Origin: Chryseobacterium sp. CY350
GTDB taxonomy: Bacteria > Bacteroidota > Bacteroidia > Flavobacteriales > Weeksellaceae
Length of the DNA stretch: 64,000 nucleotides
Direction of reading: 5' to 3'
NCBI RefSeq assembly: GCF_027945075.1
Contig: NZ_CP116034.1
Coordinates: forward strand, 310,001 to 374,000
Positions 9,493 to 19,036 of this stretch are shown piece by piece (positions within the stretch are counted from its first letter, which is position 1; every line of letters starts with the position of its first letter). The notes under the pieces are model-generated. The model did no database searches. It worked only from the letters and a program-made list of their open reading frames with translations, and was not told where the DNA came from. A program made the position numbers and the translations under genes.

Positions 9493-9634
9493 TGATCTTA
9501 AATTATATGCTTTTATACATTTTGAAAAGTAAGTTGATAATCTTCAATGCAGGTGTATACTAAAATATTGTTGTCATTAAACTTTACAGGAATGTGGATA
9601 TCTCTAAAAAAAGCCATAATCTGTTTAATAGAAA

Positions 9635-9657
9635 AAGCAGGCAAAATCTGCCTGCTT
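9635..9657 (-). terminator. Intrinsic terminator after the T9SS lipase-like gene
   Basis: A 9-bp stem (9635-9643 with 9649-9657, core GCAGGCA/TGCCTGC) is followed by a T tract on the minus strand, 22 bases past the stop at 9679. Confidence 0.75.
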
Positions 9658-9678
9658 CATTAGATTATTGATTAATAA

Positions 9679-12600
9679 TTACTTTACCATCACTTGATGA
9701 TTTTCAATTCCTTCGCCATAATTTATCTTCAATGTATAGATACCAGGTAATAAGCCGGTGACGTTAATGGTACCCTTGTTATTATTAAGAACTGTATTTC
9801 CTTGTCTGGCTCCAATATTATTATAGAGCTCTGCAGTGATTTTTGATGTTTTATTGGCTTGATTATTTGCAGTGATTGTAATGATATCACTTGCAGGATT
9901 TGGAGAAACAGTAAATAGTTTTTCTTCAACAACTGCAATTCTGTTACCATAATTATTAAACAAGATATTCTTCCAAGGCCCCCATCCACATTTATTTTTT
10001 GCGCGCGCACGGACTTGCATACTGCTTGCTCCTGTAGTGGGAGATAAAATAGCCATTCTTCCGGTTACCTTTGTACCATTATTGCTGACCGTTGAAATAT
10101 ATCCATTTCCCGAACTGACAAATGTAAAGTTACCATATACTTTTTCCCACTCGTAATCTGTGCTGATACTTGGATTACCTTCCATTCCAACACCGTCAAC
10201 AACGGCATTAAATAGCTGTCCATAGCTTCCACTGTTAAAACATACCGTATCATAAGGATTTCCGCAAGAAGCGTTTGGCATTTTAACTCTTGGACCGCCA
10301 ATCCATACATTTTTAGTTACCGTATTAGATCCGCCATCTCCCTGTAGAAAAGCCTGTAAGGTCACATTTCCGTTTGCATTAGGTTTAGGGGTTAATATCA
10401 ATTGAGGCAAGTTCGTTGGTCCGTTGATATCTACTAAGGAAGCTCCGTCAGTAATGATCCACGTAATGGAAGGTGCAAAGCCTGTTGTATAAGCTAAAGG
10501 TGACCCTGTACCGCAAACTATATCTTCCCCACCAATTTTAATTTTATCCCCACAAAGATATGCCGAAGCACGTACCGTATTTTGAACACTCAAATTTGAA
10601 GAAAGTTGATCTTGTACAAACAACCCGCTTCGATTGCTGAATCTGATATGCCCATTATTTTCATTGACAGTTTCTGCCATAAAGTTTGCAAACGGTATTT
10701 GGTTGACATCACTTGGCTCATTAGCACTAAATGGTTTCTGATAGTCAGCTTCTGTAAGGACCGAGTTACCTCTCTTGTAATCTAAGGCACTTGGGGTAGG
10801 AATGAAACTGAACTCATTTACTGTAAGGTCATTAGATATAGATGATGGGATCTCATTCATAGCAAGCATAAATCTTCCTCCTCCATATTTGTCAAAAGGT
10901 AGAATTCCTGATGGCTGATTAGCCGACCCGTTGAGTAGTTCGACCTGGGCATTGACCAGCCATAGTATTTTTTTCTTGTATTTGATACTGCCATTATAAA
11001 TTTGATTGGAAGCGTTTAACTGCGTCATGGGTTTTGCTGTAATATCAAAGACGTATTTTGAGCTACCCGGTAGAGAGGCTAAAACAATCATATCCAATCT
11101 GTGTGTTGCCACCCCGATCAGTGAACCCAATATATCAGAAAACATATGCTGGTTAGGAGTTTCTTTGTACAATCTCAAAAGGTTCGAAAATGTTTGATCG
11201 GTACCGCATTCACTACCGTTTGATATAGCCACATTTCTTGTTTGCTGAGGATATCCCTTAGTCTTAAGTGTAATCTGCCAGTCATCATGCATTGAATTAT
11301 TGATTTGATAGTTCCTGTTGACATAATTAAGCAACATCTGTCTCGCAGCTGGTGTATCAGTTAAGGTCAGCACGTCCCCAACAGATATTCCTTCATTAAA
11401 GAATGGTACAACAAATTCACCAACACCCAAAGCGATCGGAGTTTTAACATATGCGCGGGTAACATTGACCAACATATTTTGGATTGATAAAGGTATATTC
11501 GCTCCGAGGTGCGGACTGTCGTGTGAAATGAAAAGTCTGGTCTGGTGAGCAATCCCGTGGTCTTCCATATCTTTTAAGGCATACCTGGCAACAAGTCCTC
11601 CCATGCTTTGCCCAACTACAACATTTTGCTCTGTACCTAGTTTGTTAGCATTCACCCAAGAGATAGCCGCTGCTAATAGTCCCGCATTATTTTGTATATA
11701 GTCTACACCGTTATTCCAGTCAACATAAATGATATCATAGTCACTGTTAATCATGCCGGCTAAAGGTCCCCCTTGTAGTAATGAATTTTTAAAAGATTGA
11801 ATATCACTTAAACCGGCATCTCTTGTGGGCGCTACAATAACACCCATATCAAACCCTTCTGCAACAATAAGGGGCTTGGTCACTCTATTTCTTCCAGGTG
11901 CTAAGTGGATATACATTGTAGCCCTGTTGTTGCCACTGTAAAGAGTCCTCTTACTTTGCGGCTCCAAATTCGCATTTTTCGTAGCAGTTGAACTTGTGTC
12001 GACATAAGAGTCTAGGCTGCCATCAACAACAAAGCGGGTATGACTGTAGAGTATATGACCATTTGTCAGCGTTATTTTAAATGTCCAGGTATAGGTTCCC
12101 ATCGAAGGATAGCTCACATCAAGCACTTGATTTTGGATTAACGGCTGATAAGATGCTGCATCTGAAAGCTTGTATTCTATGGATTGAATTAAAGAAGCTT
12201 GATTGCTGATAAAAAGATTGCTAGGCATCTTAATCTTGAAAGAAAGCTTGTTATGCGAGTTAACAGATGGTGCAATTGCAAAAACTTTCTTGAGCTCATA
12301 AGGATTACGCCATACACCGTTTCGATATTTATCTCGGAATTTCCCATTAACGAGCGAAACAGTAACCGGGTCTCCAAAAGTCTGAGCATTATTAACTGTT
12401 TCAGCAGAGAATTGGCTGTATTCGTAGAAAAGACCTCCTAAAGGTATTACATCAGTTGCCTGAGCAGTTTTCCAGTCCGACACAAAATCTGCTGGTGACT
12501 TAGGGGTATACGCTGAAGCATGAAGACGGCTCATTAATAAAGTATTATAAATACCGGCTATTAGTTTAGAGCTGGTGTAAGAACTGTCAGGCAGGCTACC

Positions 12601-12786
12601 ATCGTACTTTTGTAGATTGGCAAATTCAACCGCAGCGTCCAATAAAAATCCTGATGGTATCCTATCCTTTTCTAATTCCGTGAATGCGGATTCTAAAACA
12701 TTATCCTGTAGATCAAAAGGCTGTGTCTGTGCACGCAGGAGGTAAGTTCCTGTTAATAGCAACAGAATTAAATAAATCTTTTTCAT
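9679..12786 (-). CDS. Secreted lipase-like alpha/beta hydrolase with T9SS sorting domain
   Basis: This is a 1035-residue exported protein. It has a signal peptide (about 1-19, LLRAQ). A long N-terminal segment leads to a PGAP1/lipase-like alpha/beta hydrolase region with nucleophile motif GQSMGGLVARY (Ser394) and the SHDSPHLGANIP segment. This is followed by about 400 residues with beta-rich modules including Cys-containing segments near 735 and 845. It ends with a type A sorting domain (VSPNPASDIITI to the C-terminal HQVMVK), the signal for type IX secretion. It stands alone with its own terminator. The substrate, an ester or lipid, is inferred only from the fold. Confidence 0.85.
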   Translation of the reverse strand: MKKIYLILLLLTGTYLLRAQTQPFDLQDNVLESAFTELEKDRIPSGFLLDAAVEFANLQKYDGSLPDSSYTSSKLIAGIYNTLLMSRLHASAYTPKSPADFVSDWKTAQATDVIPLGGLFYEYSQFSAETVNNAQTFGDPVTVSLVNGKFRDKYRNGVWRNPYELKKVFAIAPSVNSHNKLSFKIKMPSNLFISNQASLIQSIEYKLSDAASYQPLIQNQVLDVSYPSMGTYTWTFKITLTNGHILYSHTRFVVDGSLDSYVDTSSTATKNANLEPQSKRTLYSGNNRATMYIHLAPGRNRVTKPLIVAEGFDMGVIVAPTRDAGLSDIQSFKNSLLQGGPLAGMINSDYDIIYVDWNNGVDYIQNNAGLLAAAISWVNANKLGTEQNVVVGQSMGGLVARYALKDMEDHGIAHQTRLFISHDSPHLGANIPLSIQNMLVNVTRAYVKTPIALGVGEFVVPFFNEGISVGDVLTLTDTPAARQMLLNYVNRNYQINNSMHDDWQITLKTKGYPQQTRNVAISNGSECGTDQTFSNLLRLYKETPNQHMFSDILGSLIGVATHRLDMIVLASLPGSSKYVFDITAKPMTQLNASNQIYNGSIKYKKKILWLVNAQVELLNGSANQPSGILPFDKYGGGRFMLAMNEIPSSISNDLTVNEFSFIPTPSALDYKRGNSVLTEADYQKPFSANEPSDVNQIPFANFMAETVNENNGHIRFSNRSGLFVQDQLSSNLSVQNTVRASAYLCGDKIKIGGEDIVCGTGSPLAYTTGFAPSITWIITDGASLVDINGPTNLPQLILTPKPNANGNVTLQAFLQGDGGSNTVTKNVWIGGPRVKMPNASCGNPYDTVCFNSGSYGQLFNAVVDGVGMEGNPSISTDYEWEKVYGNFTFVSSGNGYISTVSNNGTKVTGRMAILSPTTGASSMQVRARAKNKCGWGPWKNILFNNYGNRIAVVEEKLFTVSPNPASDIITITANNQANKTSKITAELYNNIGARQGNTVLNNNKGTINVTGLLPGIYTLKINYGEGIENHQVMVK

Positions 12787-13690
12787 AGTAATTTTAATTA
12801 ATTGTAAGTTGGTTCACTATTCATAATTAATAGTAGTTGAAAGGCTGATCGAATGTTAGATTCTACTCACTTAAGGAGCGTTGGATAAATTCATTGTTGT
12901 TTGATTTATGGTGTTCTAAAGTACAAATAAACTATTGTGACAAAAGAAAAAAAATGATAACAGATTCAAGTACCAGTTATAATTTATAAATTTTTACTTC
13001 TAATAACTACTTAATTATTTACTGATACAAAGCAATTATCATGATGCGACAGAACTTGACGTGTTTAAAAGTTTTTTTACCTCAAATTTTGCAAAATGTT
13101 TTTTTTGATACTATAATCTCTATGATTACAATTTCTAGATCTGTTTTTCAATTGAGATGTTGTTAAACTTTTGTTCCCAAAAATTTTTGTAATTCTTAAA
13201 TACAAAATATTGTAGCAGTTTTGTTCCATACCCAAACTACAGTAATTTGATACTTAAAAATTCTTTATTGAAGGACATAGCTATATAATCCAAACCTAAT
13301 GCTGCTGCTTACACAATAAAAGTTTAGGAAACTTGTGTTTGGAAAAGATGTTTTAACGCCTGTAGAGTTTGATGGTCTTGGAAGGCGGGCTAATTATGTC
13401 GGTTGCTAAATAGGAAAAATACATGATGACAACCCATTTATGTGCATTACATATTTTCTCACCGATGGTTTGGAGGTCGTAAGCATTTGGTACTGGATGT
13501 AGATTTTGAATGCGCTCATGCTCCTTCTATTGATTATGAAGTAGTAATTAGGGAATTCAAGCAGCAGATTAACATTATAAAGTTACAGAGTACACTCTGA
13601 TGATGCAGGACAAGAATAGAAATCTTACCCAAAAAGGGTGGATGGAGGAAGTATTATTTGAAAGGTAAAAGGTATCTTTTGGATTGATCA
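12787..13690. other. Long intergenic stretch with eroded coding remnants
   Basis: About 900 bases lack an intact gene. The left part (12787-13330) is AT-rich and shows nothing I can name. From 13335 there are coding-like remnants: an RHS-type fragment (13335-13409), and an open stretch from 13460 to 13600 that would read HRWFGGRKHLVLDVDF and onward without a start codon. A further stretch up to 13690 reads as ILPKKGGWRKYYLKGK. They point to old, decayed accessory genes. Confidence 0.5.
13335..13409 (+). pseudogene. RHS/DUF6443-like fragment
   Basis: Twenty-four codons read VFGKDVLTPVEFDGLGRRAN and stop soon after. The core resembles the conserved PVxYDxxGR segment at the start of Bacteroidota RHS/YD-repeat proteins (DUF6443). 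No start codon or repeat region follows, so only a relic remains. Confidence 0.4.
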
Positions 13691-13725
13691 ATAAATAGAG
13701 GATGCTAAAAACAACCTCTATTTAT
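13691..13725 (-). terminator. Intrinsic terminator after porin-like gene
   Basis: A perfect 11-bp stem ATAAATAGAGG / CCTCTATTTAT (13691-13701 with 13715-13725) lies 17 bases beyond the stop of the minus-strand gene at 13742. Confidence 0.7.
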
Positions 13726-13741
13726 TGTAAGTTTTATGGTT

Positions 13742-14365
13742 TTAGTTAAAGACATAGCCTACGCCAGCCTGTAAAAAACCAATCTTAGTAGGGAGATTTC
13801 CATTGTTGATTTTTATGAAATTAAAATTATACCGAGCGTCTACAAAAAACTTATCATTAAGTTTGTATTCTGCGCCAAGAAATGGAAAGAGATTCAAGCT
13901 TTTAATGCCGTCATAGTTTTGAGAATCAGTCCCGTTAATTATTTGCTCCGTTCTTACTTTTTCCGAAACATTAAATGCTAGATTCATTCCCACAGATGCT
14001 GAAAATTTAGGGATAAAGTAATATTTCATAGAAATAGGTACTTGTATTTGAGTTAGCTGATAATCAAGTTCCATGTTGATCATCTGAGGATCATTATCAG
14101 TAATTTGAACAAAGGGTACATTTTGCTTTCCACCAATCTGAGTATAGAGCAGTTCAGCCTGAATGCCGATTTTTGAAGATACGGGTTGTTCTCCGACTAA
14201 ACCGGCATAAAAATATGATTTTGAATCCAGCTTATTATCAAAAAATTTCATTGTTGATAAGGAATAACCTGCTTTGGCTCCAAATTTAAATTCTGAATCT
14301 GCAGTTTGAGCGGTGATTAATCCTGAAAAAGTAATTGCGGCAGCAACTAAAGATTTGTGTGTCAT
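13742..14365 (-). CDS. Porin-family outer membrane beta-barrel protein
   Basis: The protein has 207 residues, with a signal peptide (about 1-19, ending LITAQ) followed by alternating amphipathic strands (FKFGAKAGYSLSTMKFF, VGEQPVSSKIGIQAELLYTQIGG and so on) and a C-terminal aromatic strand ending GYVFN. This is the OMP_b-brl_2 pattern common in Flavobacteriia, an eight-stranded barrel of unknown cargo. It is monocistronic with its own terminator. Upstream lies a 500-base AT-rich gap shared with the divergent lipoprotein gene at 14871. Confidence 0.8.
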   Translation of the reverse strand: MTHKSLVAAAITFSGLITAQTADSEFKFGAKAGYSLSTMKFFDNKLDSKSYFYAGLVGEQPVSSKIGIQAELLYTQIGGKQNVPFVQITDNDPQMINMELDYQLTQIQVPISMKYYFIPKFSASVGMNLAFNVSEKVRTEQIINGTDSQNYDGIKSLNLFPFLGAEYKLNDKFFVDARYNFNFIKINNGNLPTKIGFLQAGVGYVFN

Positions 14366-14836
14366 TTTTATTAAGTTTATTTTATTACCTAACGGTTATA
14401 TTCTAAGGAAATTGTTTAGGAAAATAAATTGATTGAAATTATTTGGATAGATTCTGAAAAGCTATTATTCAGCTACCAAAAATAAAAATTGTTAAACTGA
14501 ATTTTTGCAGTTCATAACGGTAGCTGATTTTTTCTATGTAATAGAACCTAAAATTCCATAAAAGCTAACGGCAAATTGTTTTATCTATACATATCAACAA
14601 TGCATCAAAATTTCGTTTTTAAAAATCAGAGATCATATTTTTTAAGGTTTAAAACAATGATAAAAAATATAATTATTGCTGAATATTAATCTTTTTGTTG
14701 TGATATTTGATTCGTTTTAATCTTTTTAGTTGTGAATTAAATTTATTTTTAGTTATTTAAATTATTGTTTATCAGTTTTTTAAATATGTTTTTAAAAATA
14801 ATTAAAAAAAATATTTCACATTGTAGATATTTAGTG
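14366..14836. other. AT-rich divergent intergenic region
   Basis: About 470 bases between two divergent genes. I find no open frame and no strong hairpin. The right end carries the -7 box for the gene at 14871; long A and T tracts (14745-14815) could act as UP-like or nucleoid-binding DNA. Confidence 0.4.
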
Positions 14837-14844
14837 TAGATTTG
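14837..14844 (+). promoter_or_regulatory. -7 box TAGATTTG upstream of lipoprotein gene
   Basis: Matches TAnnTTTG, 27 bases before the ATG at 14871. The nearest TTG (14821-14823) is only 13 bases upstream, closer than the usual -33 spacing. Confidence 0.45.
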
Positions 14845-14870
14845 GCAGACCAATTTTTAATAAAATTATT

Positions 14871-15515
14871 ATGAAAAAAATTCTAGTGTCTTCAATGGCG
14901 CTTGTAGTTGCAATGTCATGCTCTACAAACAATGACTCAGTTGAAAATTCTTTGAACGAAAATCTTGAATCTTTTGGAAAAACTACTGATTCTCCACAGA
15001 TCGAAAGCAGGGAGTTTACTTCCAAACTTTTGGGAAACAATTTCATTACCAGCAATGGCGCATCGCTTTATCCGGCAAATAAGGATAAAATGATCGCTGA
15101 TTTCATCTCTGTGCATAAAAAAGCTCCGGTTATTCACGGGCCTTTCACTGTAAGTATCGGAACTCCTGGTGCTAACCCAACAAATCAAAAGGTGACCTAT
15201 ACACAGGTAGGAAACACATATCCTACATCTGGGGTTTACATTGCTGATGTGTATAATTATTTCTTGAAGGTTCAAGTTCCATCAAATGCTGTAACTGCTT
15301 GGGTTGAAAGTGTAGATAATCCTGGATATGCAAATTACACAACACAAACTGTTGGCTTTAATACAAGTATGGCTACAGAAAATGGTAATAAATTTTGTCT
15401 GGGTAATACTTATACCATGGTATTAACACATAATATTGTTGGGCAACTTATCAATGCGGTAGTTCCGGCGGCATCGGGTGCTAAAACATTTACTTATTAT
15501 TACTTAACGACATAA
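14871..15515 (+). CDS. Predicted lipoprotein, paralogue of 16230-16889
   Basis: The protein has 214 residues with a lipoprotein signal (lipobox AMSC, Cys near 17). The mature part has a disordered Asn/Ser-rich linker of about 60 residues. It then has a domain with the motifs KKAPVIHGPFTVSIG, GVYIADVYNYFLKVQVP and NAVTAWVESVDNPGYANYT, and a C-terminal segment KTFTYYYLTT. The same motifs recur in the protein at 16230. The two flank a beta-barrel gene, so the three may form one envelope assembly. I do not recognise the family, and no catalytic residues stand out. Confidence 0.7.
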   Translation: MKKILVSSMALVVAMSCSTNNDSVENSLNENLESFGKTTDSPQIESREFTSKLLGNNFITSNGASLYPANKDKMIADFISVHKKAPVIHGPFTVSIGTPGANPTNQKVTYTQVGNTYPTSGVYIADVYNYFLKVQVPSNAVTAWVESVDNPGYANYTTQTVGFNTSMATENGNKFCLGNTYTMVLTHNIVGQLINAVVPAASGAKTFTYYYLTT

Positions 15516-15529
15516 TTTCAATTATTAGC

Positions 15530-16129
15530 ATGCGACAATTTATTTCTGTACTTGTGTTATTCATTTCATGTAATTTGTTTTCTCAAAAAGCTAAGCTTAT
15601 TTTGGGAGGTGGATTGTCAAAAATTAATAATTCAACTTTTCCTATCCTGAATAAAAACGTTTTTGTTTTTTCAGGTGGAGTAGGTCTTGATTGGCTGGAA
15701 AATGATAGATACTACATTTCTAGTGAATTAGGATATATGCAAATAGGAGGTAAAGAAACGAATCCAAGTCTTCCAAACCCGTTTAAAGAGATGGAAAAAA
15801 AATGGGGCTTTGCCTCTCTAACTTCAACATTTCGATATAAACTTCCAATAAGCAGTACCTTCTTCTTTATTGGTGCTGGTCCGAAGATTAATATTTCACT
15901 AGACTCATCATCTGCATTTGAAAATACCATCTACGATGGAGGATTAAAAATGAAAACAGTGAATTTTGGTTTAAATACAGAATTAGGTTATATGCATGAT
16001 TGGGATAACTTCAGAGCGGGAATTATAGGATCATATTTAGTTGGGATCTCGCCAATTGCGGATACCGAATTTACTAAATTGAAAGGTAATCCTCTTTATA
16101 TCTCTCTATCTTTTGGAGTGAATCTCTAA
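15530..16129 (+). CDS. Outer membrane beta-barrel protein
   Basis: The protein has 199 residues with a signal peptide (about 1-18, ending NLFSQ), followed by beta-hairpin strands rich in aromatic and Gly residues and a final strand ending SLSFGVNL. It belongs to the porin-like OMP_b-brl type. It starts 14 bases after the upstream lipoprotein gene, so the two are co-transcribed. A 17-bp hairpin follows its stop. Confidence 0.7.
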   Translation: MRQFISVLVLFISCNLFSQKAKLILGGGLSKINNSTFPILNKNVFVFSGGVGLDWLENDRYYISSELGYMQIGGKETNPSLPNPFKEMEKKWGFASLTSTFRYKLPISSTFFFIGAGPKINISLDSSSAFENTIYDGGLKMKTVNFGLNTELGYMHDWDNFRAGIIGSYLVGISPIADTEFTKLKGNPLYISLSFGVNL

Positions 16130-16143
16130 TACCATAATTGTAA

Positions 16144-16186
16144 GAATTCAATAAGAGGTTTGAATATTGAACCTCTTATTGAATTC
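16144..16186 (+). terminator. Long perfect hairpin between beta-barrel and lipoprotein genes
   Basis: GAATTCAATAAGAGGTT (16144-16160) pairs perfectly with 16170-16186 around a 9-base loop. The T tract is weak, so this may be an attenuator or an RNA stabiliser rather than a full terminator. Confidence 0.55.
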
Positions 16187-16229
16187 ATATTTAAATAAAT
16201 CCGATAAACTACTTTTTTAATATAAACTG

Positions 16230-16889
16230 ATGCAAAAATATTTTTTTGTTCTTATATCTCTTGCCTTAATTTCTTGTTCAACTGAAGATCGTTTAGATGA
16301 TTTCAGCAGTGCTGAAACTATTTACGTAAAGGATTCTTTTTCTGATACCACAATTAGTAAAGATCTTCAAGCTAAGAGATCTCCTCTTTCGGAAAAAATT
16401 TACAGGTCAAAGGAGGAGATGATTAATGATTACACCCAGACTTTTAAAAGGGCACCCACTCTTCATGGTCCCTTTACATATTCAATTCGTAAGCCTGCCT
16501 ATTCGACAAGACCGGGAGGTAATCAGCCGTTTACAGAAACAATTTTTTATAATACACAATATTCATATCCTTCAATAGGTACTTACGTTGCAGAAATATA
16601 TAATTACAAAATTCAAATTCTATTGCCGAATGATGCTGTGACAGGATATGTCGAATCACTAGATGTATACGGTTATTCAAACTATACAACTCAAGCAGTG
16701 GGAATGAATCAGTATACTTCCGTAGGTACACCTGCAAGTGGTGGATTTGGAGGAACAACCACTGGTCTATATCTAAACGCAAACACATATGGTGTTATAC
16801 TGAAATATAACTCTGTAGGTCAGTTAATAAACTATCCAATTGGAATTACTGATACCAAAACTTTTACCTATTTTTATGTGACACCATAA
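16230..16889 (+). CDS. Predicted lipoprotein, paralogue of 14871-15515
   Basis: The protein has 219 residues with a lipobox LISC (Cys near residue 16) and an Asp/Ser-rich linker. Its mature domain matches the protein at 14871 motif by motif: KRAPTLHGPFTYSI, GTYVAEIYNYKIQILLP, DAVTGYVESLDVYGYSNYT and the C-terminal TKTFTYFYVTP. It also has a Gly/Thr-rich insertion near residues 165-185. It lies 100 bases after the beta-barrel gene, beyond a hairpin. A strong terminator follows. Function unknown. Confidence 0.7.
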   Translation: MQKYFFVLISLALISCSTEDRLDDFSSAETIYVKDSFSDTTISKDLQAKRSPLSEKIYRSKEEMINDYTQTFKRAPTLHGPFTYSIRKPAYSTRPGGNQPFTETIFYNTQYSYPSIGTYVAEIYNYKIQILLPNDAVTGYVESLDVYGYSNYTTQAVGMNQYTSVGTPASGGFGGTTTGLYLNANTYGVILKYNSVGQLINYPIGITDTKTFTYFYVTP

Positions 16890-16941
16890 TTTTAAAAGAG
16901 ATGATAAAGCACCTTTTCCAGTGATTTCTTTCTAAATTTTT

Positions 16942-16974
16942 AATCTAAGCATTGAACTATGCTTAGATTTTTTA
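16942..16974 (+). terminator. Strong intrinsic terminator
   Basis: An 11-bp perfect stem AATCTAAGCAT / ATGCTTAGATT (16942-16952 with 16959-16969) is followed by a run of T residues. It ends the lipoprotein/beta-barrel unit. Confidence 0.85.
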
Positions 16975-17151
16975 TACAATACCGAATTAAAGTCATCATA
17001 TCTTTGAGTGTAAATTTATTTTAAAACCTTTTTAGATTAGAAGCAGGTGGATACACGTCATCCTTTGTAAAAAAAATAAAATCTTAGATAAAATCATTTT
17101 TATTCCTTCACAATTTTTGTGATTGGGGAAAATGATCATTGATCAAAAAAT

Positions 17152-17175
17152 GAAAGGCGCTTCAAAGCGCCTTTC
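17152..17175 (-). terminator. Intrinsic terminator of the DUF6520/MauE operon
   Basis: Stem GAAAGGCGCT / AGCGCCTTTC (17152-17161 with 17166-17175) with loop TCAA is followed on the minus strand by ATTTTTTG, 33 bases past the stop at 17208. Confidence 0.8.
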
Positions 17176-17207
17176 TGTTTTAGTCTTCAAAAATAATATT
17201 CTGAAAA

Positions 17208-17492
17208 TTATTGAATTCTGTACATTACTTGTTCGCAAGGAATTCCATCCCCGTCAAATAACTGATGGGTAGTACTTCCTTCAACAACTGTACAAATATT
17301 CCCGGTATTTTCTGTAGTACAAAGTTCTTCACTTTGGATACATTTTACCCCTTGTGCATCAGGATTCCAACGGTATCCTAATTTCTCTGCGGCATCTTTT
17401 GTGCTGCTTTTTGTTACGCTTGTAGCGTACGCACTTCCTGCTCCCACGAAAAGGATTGCTAACGGCAATGCGATTTGTCTTACTTTTTTCAT
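17208..17492 (-). CDS. DUF6520-family small exported protein
   Basis: The protein has 94 residues with a signal peptide (MKKVRQIALPLAILFVGAGSAYA). The mature part is short, with four Cys in the pattern KCIQSEELCTTENTGNICT and PCEQ near the C-terminus. This matches the DUF6520 proteins of Flavobacteriia as I recall them. The Cys may form two disulfides. It is the last gene of an operon headed by a small lipoprotein, 22 bases after a MauE/DoxX-type membrane protein. Such redox-linked proteins could serve its disulfides, but this is inference. Confidence 0.75.
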   Translation of the reverse strand: MKKVRQIALPLAILFVGAGSAYATSVTKSSTKDAAEKLGYRWNPDAQGVKCIQSEELCTTENTGNICTVVEGSTTHQLFDGDGIPCEQVMYRIQ

Positions 17493-17514
17493 GATAATTG
17501 AAATTTAGTTGTGC

Positions 17515-19026
17515 CTACTCTTTGTTCAGGTTTTCGGCTACCCCCGAAATGAAATGTTGCGTGATGTTTTGCGCAAAACGATATTTAATAATTTCATTTT
17601 CAACGATGAGATAAAGGTTTTTGTCATCTACAATAAATTGCATACGTTGCTGCTTTTCCTTCTTTGGCAAATAAAAGCTGCCAATGTATTTCTGCTGCAC
17701 GATGGAATACATATCAACGGTGACCATTTTTTTCCACAATTCCTTATGTTCATATTTTCCAATTCTGTCTGATTGAATAAATAAAATCCCGTGATGGACT
17801 GCCGATCTTTTGTTGACGGTAACAGTCTTGCCACCAAGTTTTCTTGTCTGGTTTTTTGAATAAACAATATCTAACTGGGGAACTGTTACCGTGTCAATGG
17901 TTCTGTAGGTATCTTTGAGATTTAAATTGAGATCTGTCGTAATGTATTTATTCTTGTAGAGATAGACGTACACAAGTTTCTGTAAACTGCTGTCGTAATG
18001 AAGATGTCCATCAGGGTCAAAATACCCGTCTTTAACTTTTTCAAGGAGTTTTGGGTTCCATAAAACGTGCTTTTCTCTTCCAGGATGGTAGATTCCGAGG
18101 CTTTGAATTCCCTGCTTTCTATGGTATGCAGTCACAACAAAAGAAGAATCTGCAAGATGGGAGATCTTTTGAAAAGTAAACTGAGGCTGGTCAAGAACTT
18201 TCAATTGATCGGAATGGACAGATCCTTTGTAAATGATTGGCACGGTACCGTCGCTGAGAAATATTTGATTATTCTTCACCTCGATCATCGGTGCGAAAAA
18301 GGTGTCGTCATATTTTGATGGTTTTAAAAACTGCTCCCTAAGTGTTTTGAAATCCACTAATTTGCTCAACGTGAAGGGTGCTGTTATGCTCCCCAGATAG
18401 ATCGTGTCACTGCTTATGCCTGCAAAATAATATGAATTAATTCCTAAATCAAATCTTTTCTCTTCTATGACCGCATGTGGTAAAAAACGCCGTACAAATC
18501 CATTATCTTTCCTCATTATCACTTCAGACCTCTTATGGATAAAAAACATCAGCAAAACGCAGAAACATAGCATTGTTAAAAGCAGAATGATCTTAAAGAA
18601 ATAGTTTCGTGCTTGATCATTATTATGAAGCAGAATTGATATCGCTGCCAGCACGAAACACGATATATTAAACCACAGGTGGGTGTGCCAATCCATTTTT
18701 TCCAGAATTCCTCCACATGAGCACGGCACGAATTCACTATAGTTTAAAATCAAATAAATATAAACGCTGAACAATACCATCAACATGAAAGATCCATATA
18801 ATCCATAAATTCTGGTCTTATTCGTTAAGAGAAGAAGGCAGACCAATATTTCTGTGATTAGGATTCCATACGAACCAAACGCGGTAAACGAGCTGATCAA
18901 AGGAGATTGCCCGATCTGAGCCTGGAAATTTTCAAAATCCATTATTTTACTTACGGTTGCATAGCAAAACAACAGGATGAAAAAATAGCTTATGATGTCT
19001 ACAAATCTAACTTTTATGGTTTTCAT
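17515..19026 (-). CDS. MauE/DoxX-type redox-associated membrane protein with long C-terminal domain
   Basis: The protein has 503 residues. Four to five membrane segments occupy about residues 8-165, with the MauE-like motif FVPCSCGGILEKMDW at about 99-113 (a Cys-x-Cys pair). The remaining 340 residues form a soluble region rich in beta strands that I do not recognise; it may be a propeller-like domain in the periplasm. MauE proteins supply reducing or oxidising equivalents for disulfide formation in partner proteins. Next to a Cys-rich DUF6520 peptide this role is plausible but not shown. It starts 11 bases after the small frame at 19037-19204. Confidence 0.75.
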   Translation of the reverse strand: MKTIKVRFVDIISYFFILLFCYATVSKIMDFENFQAQIGQSPLISSFTAFGSYGILITEILVCLLLLTNKTRIYGLYGSFMLMVLFSVYIYLILNYSEFVPCSCGGILEKMDWHTHLWFNISCFVLAAISILLHNNDQARNYFFKIILLLTMLCFCVLLMFFIHKRSEVIMRKDNGFVRRFLPHAVIEEKRFDLGINSYYFAGISSDTIYLGSITAPFTLSKLVDFKTLREQFLKPSKYDDTFFAPMIEVKNNQIFLSDGTVPIIYKGSVHSDQLKVLDQPQFTFQKISHLADSSFVVTAYHRKQGIQSLGIYHPGREKHVLWNPKLLEKVKDGYFDPDGHLHYDSSLQKLVYVYLYKNKYITTDLNLNLKDTYRTIDTVTVPQLDIVYSKNQTRKLGGKTVTVNKRSAVHHGILFIQSDRIGKYEHKELWKKMVTVDMYSIVQQKYIGSFYLPKKEKQQRMQFIVDDKNLYLIVENEIIKYRFAQNITQHFISGVAENLNKE

Positions 19027-19036
19027 GTATTGTTAT

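Noticed and set aside
14821..14844. Complete -33/-7 promoter for the 14871 gene
   Set aside because: The TTG is only 13 bases from the -7 box, too close; only the -7 box is kept.
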